Part shown: positions 8,554-20,252 of the stretch, in pieces
How positions within the stretch are numbered: position 1 is the first letter of the stretch
Layout of the letters: every line of letters starts with the position of its first letter
NCBI GenBank assembly: GCA_035531675.1
Contig: DATKSL010000011.1
Location: forward strand, 47,403-111,402
Source: JAJPIG01 sp035531675
GTDB lineage: Bacteria > Desulfobacterota > Binatia > Binatales > Binataceae
DNA length: 64,000 nucleotides
Reading direction: 5' to 3'
Notes under the pieces: model-generated
Told to the model about the DNA's origin: nothing
The model's database searches: none
The model's input: the letters and a program-made list of their open reading frames with translations, nothing else
Position numbers and translations under genes: made by a program

Positions 8554-8574
8554 CACCCGCGCGAAGCGCGGGTG
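8554..8574. repeat. GC-rich hairpin in the ftsH-HU intergenic region
   Basis: The inverted repeat CACCCGCGC-gaa-GCGCGGGTG can form a 9-bp stem. It lies in the 257-base gap between HU and ftsH, which otherwise shows no gene. No T-run follows on either strand, so it is not a classical intrinsic terminator. It may attenuate HU read-through or protect the HU mRNA 3' end. Confidence 0.6.
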
Positions 8575-8625
8575 TCAGCGGATGCTGGGAGGCAAAGGGG
8601 GAGCCCGGGGCGAAGCGCCCGCCGT

Positions 8626-8949
8626 TCAGGCCGCGGACGTCGGATTTCCGGGTTCAGCCGGCGAGTGGCTATCGTTGAGCGAATCGCGCAACTGCTTGCC
8701 GGCCCGGAACTTGGCCGAGCGGCTCGCTGAGATCGCGATCGGCTCGCCGGTTTTCGGATTACGTCCGGTTCGAGCCTGGCGGACGGAAACCGAGAAAGTC
8801 CCGAAGCCCGAGATATTGACCCGCTCGCCCTGCTGGAGGGCGGCGATGATGTCCTCGAGGACGATATTGATGGCTTTCTCGGCGTCGGCCTTGTTAAGCA
8901 CCCCAGGGAGCTTGTTGGCCAGTCCCTCGATCAGTTCGGCCTTGGTCAT
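8626..8949 (-). CDS. HU-family DNA-binding protein
   Basis: A 107-residue nucleoid protein. It has the two N-terminal helices (MTKAELIEGLANKL), the GFGTFSVSVRQARTGRNPKTG beta-arm segment with the conserved R-N-P motif, and the C-terminal SAKFRAGKQLRDSLN helix. It bends DNA non-specifically as a dimer. A 12-residue polar tail (from about 95) extends beyond the usual 90 residues. The gene follows lon on the same strand, the same order as lon-hupB in enterobacteria. It also has its own likely promoter. Confidence 0.92.
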   Translation of the reverse strand: MTKAELIEGLANKLPGVLNKADAEKAINIVLEDIIAALQQGERVNISGFGTFSVSVRQARTGRNPKTGEPIAISASRSAKFRAGKQLRDSLNDSHSPAEPGNPTSAA

Positions 8950-8971
8950 GTTCGATTATTCCCCGCCCAGC

Positions 8972-9000
8972 TAGTTAGGCAGCATCCTTTGCGCTGTCAA
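8972..9000 (-). promoter_or_regulatory. Candidate promoter for the HU gene
   Basis: Read on the minus strand, a perfect TTGACA (-35) is followed 17 bases later by TAACTA, a weak -10. This would start transcription about 15 bases before the HU start codon. The strong -35 suggests HU is transcribed on its own as well as from lon read-through. Confidence 0.45.
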
Positions 9001-9046
9001 GAGCCGGCCGAGGCCGGATTTCTGTTTCCCCGCCAGGCAACGCCGG

Positions 9047-11512
<2,466 letters not shown>

Positions 11513-11535
11513 CTGCTTGTTACGAACCTGTCCCT

Positions 11536-12786
<1,251 letters not shown>

Positions 12787-12801
12787 ACTGCCTCCCGCGC
12801 G

Positions 12802-13398
12802 TCACTTGGCGGACCCCCGGCTAACGATTACCTCATCAATCAAACCGTATTCAACCGCTAACGTGGGGGTCATGAACAGGTCGCGATCGGTGTCCTTCTC
12901 GATTTTGCGCAGGCTCTGCCCGCTATGCAGGGCGATGATGTTGTTGAGTTCCTCGCGGACCCGCAGAATCTCGCGCGCCTGGATGTCGATGTCGGTCGCC
13001 TGCCCCTGCGCGCCGCCGAGCGGCTGATGAATCATGATCCGCGAATGGGGCAGGGCGTAGCGCCGGCCCTTGGCGCCCGCGGCCAGCAGTACCGCCGCCA
13101 TGCTGGCGGCCTGACCCAGGCACAGGGTCGAGATCGGCGGCTTGACGAACTGCATCGTATCGTACACCGCCAGGCCGGCCGTCACCGCGCCGCCCGGGCT
13201 GTTGATGTACAAGCCGATTTCCTTTTCAGGGTCCTCTGACTCCAGGAACAGAAACTGCGCGATGACCAGGTTGGCAACATCGTCGTCTATCTCGGTACCC
13301 AGGATCACGATCCGGTCCTTGAGCAGGCGCGAGTAGATGTCGTAGGCGCGCTCACCCCGGCCGGTCTGCTCGATTACAATCGGTACCAGCCCACTCAT
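12802..13398 (-). CDS. clpP: ATP-dependent Clp protease proteolytic subunit ClpP
   Basis: A 198-residue serine peptidase that assembles into the tetradecameric ClpP barrel. The catalytic triad is visible: Ser99 in GQAASMAA, His124 in RIMIHQP, and an Asp near residue 173 in EKDTDRDLF. The N-terminus (MSGLVPIVIEQTGRGERAYD) is short and shows the conserved segment directly, so little or no propeptide is present. It lies between tig and clpX, as in E. coli. Confidence 0.97.
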   Translation of the reverse strand: MSGLVPIVIEQTGRGERAYDIYSRLLKDRIVILGTEIDDDVANLVIAQFLFLESEDPEKEIGLYINSPGGAVTAGLAVYDTMQFVKPPISTLCLGQAASMAAVLLAAGAKGRRYALPHSRIMIHQPLGGAQGQATDIDIQAREILRVREELNNIIALHSGQSLRKIEKDTDRDLFMTPTLAVEYGLIDEVIVSRGSAK

Positions 13399-13500
13399 AA
13401 AACTCCGCCGCCGGCGTCCGGAACAAGCCCGCCAGCCGCAGCCTCATAGTTGGAATTGTAACGGCTGCGAAAAAGGTCGGCAACTCAAATTAATTGTTCT

Positions 13501-14817
13501 TTATCCGCCCGACGGTTCGGCGTCGGCTGCGGCCGCCGGCTGCTCCTCGATCTGTGCGCGCGTCATCACCAGGTCGATAGCTTTCTCGCGGCGCAGGGAA
13601 TCGCGCAATATCGCACGGTTATTCTCGTCGGCGTAGAACTGCGCGACGCGCTCACGCTCGCGGCCCGCGTCGCGCACCATCAGCGCCACTCGCTCGGCAA
13701 CTTCTTCATCGCCGACCGCGACGTTCTCCTGGTTGGCGATAGCGTCGACCAGCAGCATCGTGCGCGCCCGCTTCTCAGCCCGCGAATGAAGCTCTGGGGC
13801 GTTCTCGTGGGCGCGGGCGTGAGCCTGCTCATGCGGCACGCCGCCGGCCTCGAGCGCGTTCGCCAACTCGCTTTCGAGCGCGAGCTGTTCGCGATCGATC
13901 AATGATTCCGGCACCTCGAACGGGTTGCGTTCGACGATCAGCTCGAGCAATCCCTGGCGCACCCGGTTCTCCGCTTCGCGCCCGGCCTGCTCGAGGAGCT
14001 GCTCCTTGAGCTTGGCGCGCAACTCGGCGAGGCTCTGGTGGCCCTGGTCCTTGGCGAACTCGTCGTCGAGCGTCGGCAGGTCGCGGCGGAAGATCTCCTT
14101 GACAGTCGCCTGCCATTCGACGCTCTTGCCGGCGATCTCCTGCTCCGCGTAATCGGCCGGATAGTTGCGCGTATGCTTTACCGCCTGGCCGACCTTGGCT
14201 CCGGTCAGCACCTCGTCGATACCGTGGGCGAGGGTCTTGGGCGAGACCTCGAACAGCCGGTCCTCGGCCTTGAGCCCGGGAATCGCTTTCCCGTCGGCCT
14301 GCCCGTCGAGGGCGGCCAGCACGAAGTCGCCGGTCGCGACCAGCTCGCGATCTTCGACCTTCTTGAGCGTCGCGTGACGCTCGCGAATCCGCTCCAGGGC
14401 GGCTTCGACATCCTGCTCGGAGATCTCGACCGTGGCGCGCGGGATCTTGAGCCCCTCGTAGTCCTTGACCACCAGCTCGGGCCGCACGTCGAACACCGCG
14501 CTGAAGCGCAGCGCCTTGGAGAGGTCGGTCTCCTCGGTGATTATCTCGGGCGCCACCATCGGCTTGAGGTTCTGCTCTTCGAGCGCCTTGTCGGTGTACT
14601 CCCGGACCAGGCGCTGGATAACGTCGGTGCGCACCTGGTCGCCGAAAAAGCGCTCCAGCAATCGCTGCGGCACGTGTCCGGGACGAAAGCCCTTGAGTTG
14701 CACGCTGCGGCGTAGTTCGCCGTAGGCGCGGTCGAGTTCGCGTTTGATCTCGACGGGTTCCACTTCGACGGTCAGCTTGCGCCGTAGCGCGGAGGTGTTC
14801 TCAAGATTGACGTTCAT
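13501..14817 (-). CDS. tig: Trigger factor, ribosome-associated chaperone
   Basis: A 438-residue protein in the standard three-part order. The N-terminal ribosome-binding domain carries the signature GFRPGHVPQRLLERFFG (near 43-60; family consensus G-F-R-x-G-x-x-P). A PPIase-type middle domain starts near 150 (ATGDFVLAALDGQADGK), and a helical C-terminal chaperone domain follows to about 425. It holds nascent chains leaving the ribosome. It is the first gene of the tig-clpP-clpX-lon series; 102 bases separate it from clpP. A possible 33-codon frame ends 14 bases before its start. Confidence 0.95.
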   Translation of the reverse strand: MNVNLENTSALRRKLTVEVEPVEIKRELDRAYGELRRSVQLKGFRPGHVPQRLLERFFGDQVRTDVIQRLVREYTDKALEEQNLKPMVAPEIITEETDLSKALRFSAVFDVRPELVVKDYEGLKIPRATVEISEQDVEAALERIRERHATLKKVEDRELVATGDFVLAALDGQADGKAIPGLKAEDRLFEVSPKTLAHGIDEVLTGAKVGQAVKHTRNYPADYAEQEIAGKSVEWQATVKEIFRRDLPTLDDEFAKDQGHQSLAELRAKLKEQLLEQAGREAENRVRQGLLELIVERNPFEVPESLIDREQLALESELANALEAGGVPHEQAHARAHENAPELHSRAEKRARTMLLVDAIANQENVAVGDEEVAERVALMVRDAGRERERVAQFYADENNRAILRDSLRREKAIDLVMTRAQIEEQPAAAADAEPSGG

Positions 14818-14831
14818 ATTGGTTCAACCTG

Positions 14832-14933
14832 TTAACTAAACACATCGGCTCGCCGGCGATCAATCATGCGCAGCGCCTCGGCCTGATTGCCCGCCGCCCG
14901 GGCCTGCTCGACGGCGCGGGCCGCCAGCGGCAT
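14832..14933 (-). CDS. Possible 33-residue small ORF or gene remnant upstream of tig
   Basis: ATG at 14933 opens a 33-codon frame that ends 14 bases before the tig start. The peptide begins MPLAARAVEQARAAGNQAEA. It resembles the C-terminal end of tetratricopeptide-repeat proteins (A-R-x-A-G-N followed by a short helix), so it may be the tail of a decayed TPR gene rather than a leader peptide. No convincing ribosome-binding site is present. Low confidence. Confidence 0.2.
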   Translation of the reverse strand: MPLAARAVEQARAAGNQAEALRMIDRRRADVFS

Positions 14934-15077
14934 TTATCGCGCCGGGTTACTGGACAATTGCCTGCCCAAAAACTAGACTCTGCAAGTTAATTTTAGTGGT
15001 TTATGCCGGTCGTTGCGATTGCCGCCGATAGGAGTGCGATCGTTAACCCCCGAAATCTGTCAGGAGACCGAACTTAG

Positions 15078-17357
15078 ATGAGCGAAGCCAAAATCGTACT
15101 ACCCGCGCTGACCAGCCTCCAGCTGGCGATCTTGTGGGGAGTCTTGATCTCGGCGGTCTTGGCCCTGGGTTATGGGCTGTTGCTGGTCAGGATCGTCCTG
15201 CGGGCCGACCCCGGCCCCAAGTCGATGACCGACGTGGCCGACGCGGTTTACGAAGGCGCGATGGCTTACCTGCGCCGCCAGATCAAAACCATGATCTGGT
15301 TCGTAATCGGAATCGCGATCGCGCTGTTCTTGATGTATCGCCACCTTTACACCGGGCTCGAGCTGCCGATCGGTATCGCGGTGGCCTTCGTGATGGGCGT
15401 CAGCGCCTCGTACTTCGCCGGCTTCGTCGGGATGTGGCTGGCGGTCAAGGGCAACGTGCGCAGCGCCAACGCCGCGATCACCTCCTTCAAAGACGCGATG
15501 GAGCTGGCGTTCAAGGCCGGCGGCGTCTCCGGGATGTTCACCGTCGGCATGGGACTGCTCGGCGCCACCATCATCTTCTTGTACTTCCAGCAGGATGCGA
15601 TGAAGGTGCTGGTCGGCTTCGGCTTCGGCGGCTCGCTGGCGGCGCTCTTCATGCGCGTCGGCGGCGGCATCTTCACCAAGGCGGCTGACGTCGGCGGCGA
15701 CCTGGTCGGCAAGATCGAGGCCGGTATCCCCGAGGACGATCCGCGCAACGCCGCGACCATCGCCGATAACGTCGGCGACAATGTCGGCGATTGCGCCGGG
15801 ATGGCAGCCGACGTGTTCGAGTCCTACGAGGTCACGTTGGTGGCCGCGATCATCCTGGCCGCCTACGCCGTCAACGAGCCCGACTTCATCAAGGTTTACG
15901 GCGCGATGGCCGGGGCCTTCGCGATGAAGATGATTATCTTCGCGCTGATCCTGCGCGGGGTCGGCGTGTTCTCGTCGATCCTCGGGATCATGGCGGTGCG
16001 GGTCCCCGCCGGCAGCAAGATGCTCGACCCGATGCGCCCGATCAACATCGGCTACATGACCTCGGCGGCCGCCTCGGTCGTCGGCTTCTTCATCGTCAAC
16101 TACTTCTACATGACCGACCCGCGCACCGGCGCGCCCGACTGGCGCTTCGCGTTTGCCGCCACGCTCGGCATCGTGCTGGCGGTGCTGACGCTGTGGCTCA
16201 CCAACTATTTCACCCATCCCGACCGCGGCCCGGTTATCGAGACCGCCAACGCCGCCCGCACCGGTCCGGCCACGCTGATTCTGTCGGGGATGGCTGAGGG
16301 GCTCGAGTCGTCGGTGTGGGCGCTGATGATGATCGCGCTGGTGATTTTAGGCGCGATGGTTATCTTCCGCGGCTCCCTGGCGCTGCAATTCTATGGTATC
16401 GCGCTGACCGGCCTGGGGCTGCTGACCACCACCGGCTTCATCCTGGCGATGGATACCTACGGCCCGATCACCGACAACGCCCACGGGATTTTCGAGATGG
16501 GCGGAATCCATCAGGAAGAAGCCTCGCGCACGCTGTCGTGGATGGACGCGATTGGCAACACCACCAAGGCGCTGACCAAGGGGCTGGCGATCGCGACCGC
16601 GGTCATCGCGGCGATTGCGCTGTTCCGCTCGTTTATCGACGAGGCTCATCTGGGTCTGATGGGCGTGCAGGTCAATGCGCCGACGGTCTTCGTCGGCCTG
16701 CTGATCGGCGGCGCGGTGCCGTTCCTGTTCAGCTCGTTCGCGATCAAGGCCGTCAGCCGCGCCGCCTACCAGGTGGTCTTCGAGGTGCGCCGCCAGTTCC
16801 GCGAGCATCCGGGAATCATGGAAGGTACGGAGCTGCCCGACTACGGCCGCTGCGTCGATATCGTCACCGCCACCGCCCAGAAGGAGCTGCTGAGCCCGGC
16901 GATCCTGGCGGTCTTCGCGCCGCTGATGGTCGGTTTCGCGCTCGGCGCCGGGGCGCTCGGCGGCTTCCTCGCCGGCACCATCCTGACCGGCCAGCTGCTC
17001 GCGGTCTTCATGGCCAACGCGGGCGCCAACTGGGACAACGCCAAGAAGAAGGTCGAGGACGGCTACCTCGGCGGCAAGGGCACCGAGATCCACAAGGCGA
17101 CCGTGGTCGGCGACACGGTCGGCGATCCGTTCAAGGATACTGCCGGTCCGGCGCTCAATCCGATGATCAAGGTGATGAACTTGGTGGGTATTCTGGCCGC
17201 GCCGTTCACCACCGTCGAGATTGGCAACCTCACCGCCGGGCGCGCTGGCGTAGCCATCCTGTCGGTCGTGATGCTCGCGATCGCCGTGATCCTCTCCAAG
17301 CGCGGCTCGATCGCCGAAGATCAGGGCGGCGCCGGCGCCGAGAAACAGGCCGCCTGA
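15078..17357 (+). CDS. hppA: Membrane proton-pumping pyrophosphatase, K+-independent type
   Basis: A 759-residue polytopic inner-membrane enzyme that couples pyrophosphate hydrolysis to proton export. The substrate signature DVGGDLVGKIEAGIPEDDPR and the following DNVGDNVGDCAGMAADVFES are intact, as is the C-terminal DTVGDPFKDTAGP. The residues that separate the two biochemical classes read K-x-x-T (Lys497 and Thr500 in GNTTKALTKG). Potassium-dependent enzymes have Ala and Gly there, so this enzyme should not need potassium. An AGGAGA site precedes the ATG. A strong terminator follows. Confidence 0.95.
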   Translation: MSEAKIVLPALTSLQLAILWGVLISAVLALGYGLLLVRIVLRADPGPKSMTDVADAVYEGAMAYLRRQIKTMIWFVIGIAIALFLMYRHLYTGLELPIGIAVAFVMGVSASYFAGFVGMWLAVKGNVRSANAAITSFKDAMELAFKAGGVSGMFTVGMGLLGATIIFLYFQQDAMKVLVGFGFGGSLAALFMRVGGGIFTKAADVGGDLVGKIEAGIPEDDPRNAATIADNVGDNVGDCAGMAADVFESYEVTLVAAIILAAYAVNEPDFIKVYGAMAGAFAMKMIIFALILRGVGVFSSILGIMAVRVPAGSKMLDPMRPINIGYMTSAAASVVGFFIVNYFYMTDPRTGAPDWRFAFAATLGIVLAVLTLWLTNYFTHPDRGPVIETANAARTGPATLILSGMAEGLESSVWALMMIALVILGAMVIFRGSLALQFYGIALTGLGLLTTTGFILAMDTYGPITDNAHGIFEMGGIHQEEASRTLSWMDAIGNTTKALTKGLAIATAVIAAIALFRSFIDEAHLGLMGVQVNAPTVFVGLLIGGAVPFLFSSFAIKAVSRAAYQVVFEVRRQFREHPGIMEGTELPDYGRCVDIVTATAQKELLSPAILAVFAPLMVGFALGAGALGGFLAGTILTGQLLAVFMANAGANWDNAKKKVEDGYLGGKGTEIHKATVVGDTVGDPFKDTAGPALNPMIKVMNLVGILAAPFTTVEIGNLTAGRAGVAILSVVMLAIAVILSKRGSIAEDQGGAGAEKQAA

Positions 17358-17382
17358 GAGCGCTTCAATCGTTCGCTCCGAA

Positions 17383-17415
17383 CCGGGCGTCCGATCGCGG
17401 ACGCCCGGTTTTTTT
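17383..17415 (+). terminator. Intrinsic terminator of hppA
   Basis: A perfect 10-bp stem (CCGGGCGTCC / GGACGCCCGG) with a 6-base loop is followed by seven T residues. It lies 25 bases after the hppA stop codon. This is the clearest Rho-independent terminator in the window. Confidence 0.93.
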
Positions 17416-17730
17416 ATCCAGCAAACGGCTGCGAACGGTGTCGATTTCTGGCCCCCTGAAAGTTTTTGCGGAGGCTTGAGCTGAAGGCCGCGAGTTTCTG
17501 ACTCTGACTCCCTCCCCCCATTGTCTTGGGGGAGGGGGGTGGGGGTCGAGCGAGCAAGTGCCGGATGTCTGATGCTGCGGCGCTTGCTCGTTCTGATCCT
17601 TTCGCAGCGAGGGCGCACACAGCGGCTCAGGGGAAGGGACTTAAATTGGAGTTGGCCCGAACTGTCTGACACCGGGAGTTTGAACCGCGCCGATGCGCGA
17701 GTAGATTAGGCATCGGTCTTCGTAACCATC
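17416..17730. other. Gene-free 315-bp stretch with two strong hairpins and a G-run cluster
   Basis: No credible gene is present. Two structures stand out. First, CCCTCCCCC (17510-17518) pairs with GGGGGAGGG (17528-17536); the right arm belongs to the run GGGGGAGGGGGGTGGGGG (17528-17545), which could also form a G-quadruplex. Second, a 13-bp stem with one G-U pair joins 17551-17563 to 17578-17590 (core CGAGCAAG / CTTGCTCG). The second structure could be a small RNA element or a decayed repeat. No T-run follows it. Confidence 0.6.
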
Positions 17731-18201
17731 ATGCAACGCCTAAACCCTGGACCCTTCGAGCCGCTGGTCTATGTCGTTCAGTCGCCCGGTTTTTTCCGCG
17801 CCGTCGGACTGGGCGGCTTCGCCCTCTTCACACTCCTGTCGCTGGCGATCGCGGCCGCGCACGGCTTCATCTATTTCGCCGCGGGACTGATCCTGTTTGT
17901 CGCCAACTGGTACGACCAGAGCGTCAGTATCTGCCGCCGCTGCCGCTTTTACGGCACCTGGCATTGCCTCGGGCAAGGGATGCTGGTGTCGCGGATGTTC
18001 CCGCGTCTCGACCCGCCGATCGGCGACTTCCGGATGCGAGCGCATTTCACGCTGACCGCGCTGTTCCTGCTCTACAGCCTGTTCTGGCTGTGGCACTCGA
18101 TTTCCCTGGGCCTTTTGTTCACCCTCTGGCTGCCGATCGCGGCTCTCAGCGCGAGCCGCCCCGGCGGGTTCTCATGGCGGGTGCGTCCGAGCCCGAGCTG
18201 A
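17731..18201 (+). CDS. Membrane protein with a Cys-rich loop, unknown function
   Basis: A 156-residue protein with two hydrophobic hairpins (about residues 24-62 and 105-140). The loop between them carries CRRCRFYGTWHCLGQG, a Cys-x2-Cys plus Cys/His arrangement that could bind a metal or be redox active. I do not recognise the family. It stands alone after the hppA terminator and is followed 150 bases later by a crotonase gene on the same strand. Confidence 0.6.
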   Translation: MQRLNPGPFEPLVYVVQSPGFFRAVGLGGFALFTLLSLAIAAAHGFIYFAAGLILFVANWYDQSVSICRRCRFYGTWHCLGQGMLVSRMFPRLDPPIGDFRMRAHFTLTALFLLYSLFWLWHSISLGLLFTLWLPIAALSASRPGGFSWRVRPSPS

Positions 18202-18353
18202 GCGATTCGTTGATCGCGCCGGCGCGGCGGTTCAAAAACGCTGCCGTGGCGCGCTATGCTCTGCGCTCAACGCGGTCTCGGCTGACCGAGTCGCCGATCG
18301 TATCGCGGGCGCAAAACCGGGCTGAGCAACTTAAGCGATAAGCGAGGGTTTCG

Positions 18354-19160
18354 ATGGCAACCGATCATCTGCTGGTCGAGCGGCGCGACGCGGTGCTCTA
18401 TCTCACCATGAACCGGCCCGAGAAGCTCAACGCGCTGAGCGAGGCGATGACCGAGGCGCTGGTCGCCGAGCTGGGTGCGGCGGCTGCGGACCCGGACATC
18501 GGCGCGGTGGTGCTGACCGGCGCCGGGCGTGGCTTTTGCGCCGGCGGCGATATCGGCGCGATGCGCTCGCGCAATGAGGCGGCCGAGGGACCGCCGCCGA
18601 CCGTCGAGGCGCGGGCCGCGCGGCTGCGCCGGATGGAGGAGGCGGCGCTGTTGCTCCACGAGATGCCCAAGGTGACGATCGCCGCGGTCAACGGACCGGC
18701 GGCCGGCGCTGGGCTGGGGCTGGCGCTGGCCTGCGACTTGAGAATCGCCTCCGACCAGGCGCGCTTCGGCACCGCCTTCGCCAAGCTCGGATTTGCCGGC
18801 GATTTCGGCGGCACCTATACGCTGACGCAACTGGTCGGACCGGCCAAGGCGCGCGAGCTGTACCTGATGGCCGAGGTAATCACGGCCGAAGAGGCGCTCC
18901 GGCTCGGAATCGTGAACTGGATGGTTCCGGCGGCCGAGTTGCGCGGCGAGACCGAATCGATCGCCCGGCGAATCGCCAACGGACCGCGTATCGCCTACGC
19001 CTACATGAAGGCGAACCTGAACCTGGCGATTTCTTCCGACCTGCGCACGATTCTGGATCGCGAAGCGCTGACCCAGACCCTCTCGGGCCGCACCGAGGAC
19101 CATCGCGAGGCCGTCAAGGCGTTCCTCGAGAAGCGCGAGCCGAAGTTCCAGGGCCGCTAA
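18354..19160 (+). CDS. Enoyl-CoA hydratase/isomerase (crotonase) family protein
   Basis: A 268-residue crotonase with the CoA-binding and oxyanion-hole elements NRPEKLNAL, GRGFCAGGD (about 59-67) and AAVNGPAAGAGLGLALACD. Both glutamates used by classical enoyl-CoA hydratase are missing: Gly122 and Phe142 occupy those places. Asp150 in GFAGDFGG matches the acidic residue of PaaG-type isomerases. It is therefore more likely a double-bond isomerase or related activity than a hydratase. A GAGGG site precedes the ATG. The nitronate monooxygenase gene follows after 27 bases. Confidence 0.85.
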   Translation: MATDHLLVERRDAVLYLTMNRPEKLNALSEAMTEALVAELGAAAADPDIGAVVLTGAGRGFCAGGDIGAMRSRNEAAEGPPPTVEARAARLRRMEEAALLLHEMPKVTIAAVNGPAAGAGLGLALACDLRIASDQARFGTAFAKLGFAGDFGGTYTLTQLVGPAKARELYLMAEVITAEEALRLGIVNWMVPAAELRGETESIARRIANGPRIAYAYMKANLNLAISSDLRTILDREALTQTLSGRTEDHREAVKAFLEKREPKFQGR

Positions 19161-19187
19161 CCGGCGCGCGACAGGAGGTTATCGCCG

Positions 19188-20198
19188 ATGTTCAAGACCC
19201 GTATCTGTGACCTGTTCGGTATCGAGTCGCCGATCTTCTGCGCCGCGATGGGCGGGGTGGCGGGCGGCGAATTGGCCGCCGCCGTCTCGGAGGTGGGCGG
19301 CTTCGGCGCGCTCTCCTCGGCCGGTTTCGGAGTCAGCGGCGTACGCCATGAAATTGCCGAAGCCCAGCGCCTGACGCGCAAACCCTTCGCGGTCGGACTG
19401 CTGATGCCGCTGTTGCCCGAGGGGGTGTTCGAGGCGGTGATCGAGGCCAAGGTGCCGGCGATTATCTTTTTCTGGGGCGACGCCGCTCCCTTCGTGCCCC
19501 GATGCAGGGCGGCGGGGGTCAAGGTAATCGTCCAGGTCGGTTCGGTGGCCGAGGCGGTTCAGGCCAGGCAGGCCGGCGCCGATGCGATTATCGCCCAGGG
19601 TTTCGAGGCCGGCGGCCACGTGCGCGGCAGCGTCACCAGCTTCGTTTTGATTCCGGCGGTGCGTGACGCGATCGGCGACCTGCCGCTGATTGCGGCCGGC
19701 GGTATCGCCGACGGTCGCGGGCTCGCTGCGGCGCTCGCGCTGGGCGCCGACGGCGCGATGTTCGGCACCCGCTTTATCGCGACTCAGGAATCCGCCGCCC
19801 ATCCGATCTACAAGCGCCGGGTGATGGAGGGGCGCGAAGATCAGACCGTCTACACGACGCTGTTCGATATCGGCTGGCCGGGCGCGCCCCATCGCGTGCT
19901 CTCCAACCGGACGATCGAGGATTGGGAACGGGCCGGGCGTCCCGAACCGGGCCAGCGTCCGGGCGAGGGCGAGATGATCGGCCGCAGTCGGCGCGGCGAC
20001 CTCGAGATGCCGCTGGTGCGCTACGGCGTGCACAACCCGTCGGGCTTTATCGAGGGGGATGTCGAGGGGATGGCGCTCTATGCCGGCCAATCGGTCGGAC
20101 TGGTCAACGATCTGCTGACCGCCGCCGAAGTCGTACATCGAATCGAGGCCGAGACGCGCGCCACGATCGCTAATCGGCTGGCCCCGCTGACGCGCTAG
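19188..20198 (+). CDS. Nitronate monooxygenase (2-nitropropane dioxygenase family)
   Basis: A 336-residue FMN-dependent TIM-barrel enzyme. Visible motifs are the N-terminal PIFCAAMGGVAGGELAAAVS strand, the conserved GFEAGGHVRG with the family histidine, and the FMN-phosphate region LIAAGGIADGRG followed by LGADGAMFGTRF. Family members oxidise alkyl nitronates, but many act on other substrates, including enoyl-CoA reductases of polyketide or lipid pathways. An AGGAGG site lies 9 bases before the ATG. It is tightly behind the crotonase, which hints at a shared role in acyl metabolism. Confidence 0.88.
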   Translation: MFKTRICDLFGIESPIFCAAMGGVAGGELAAAVSEVGGFGALSSAGFGVSGVRHEIAEAQRLTRKPFAVGLLMPLLPEGVFEAVIEAKVPAIIFFWGDAAPFVPRCRAAGVKVIVQVGSVAEAVQARQAGADAIIAQGFEAGGHVRGSVTSFVLIPAVRDAIGDLPLIAAGGIADGRGLAAALALGADGAMFGTRFIATQESAAHPIYKRRVMEGREDQTVYTTLFDIGWPGAPHRVLSNRTIEDWERAGRPEPGQRPGEGEMIGRSRRGDLEMPLVRYGVHNPSGFIEGDVEGMALYAGQSVGLVNDLLTAAEVVHRIEAETRATIANRLAPLTR

Positions 20199-20252
20199 GC
20201 TCGCGCGGCGCATGGCTTTCGGCTGCCCGAGCGCTCTGAAATAATCGTCGCG

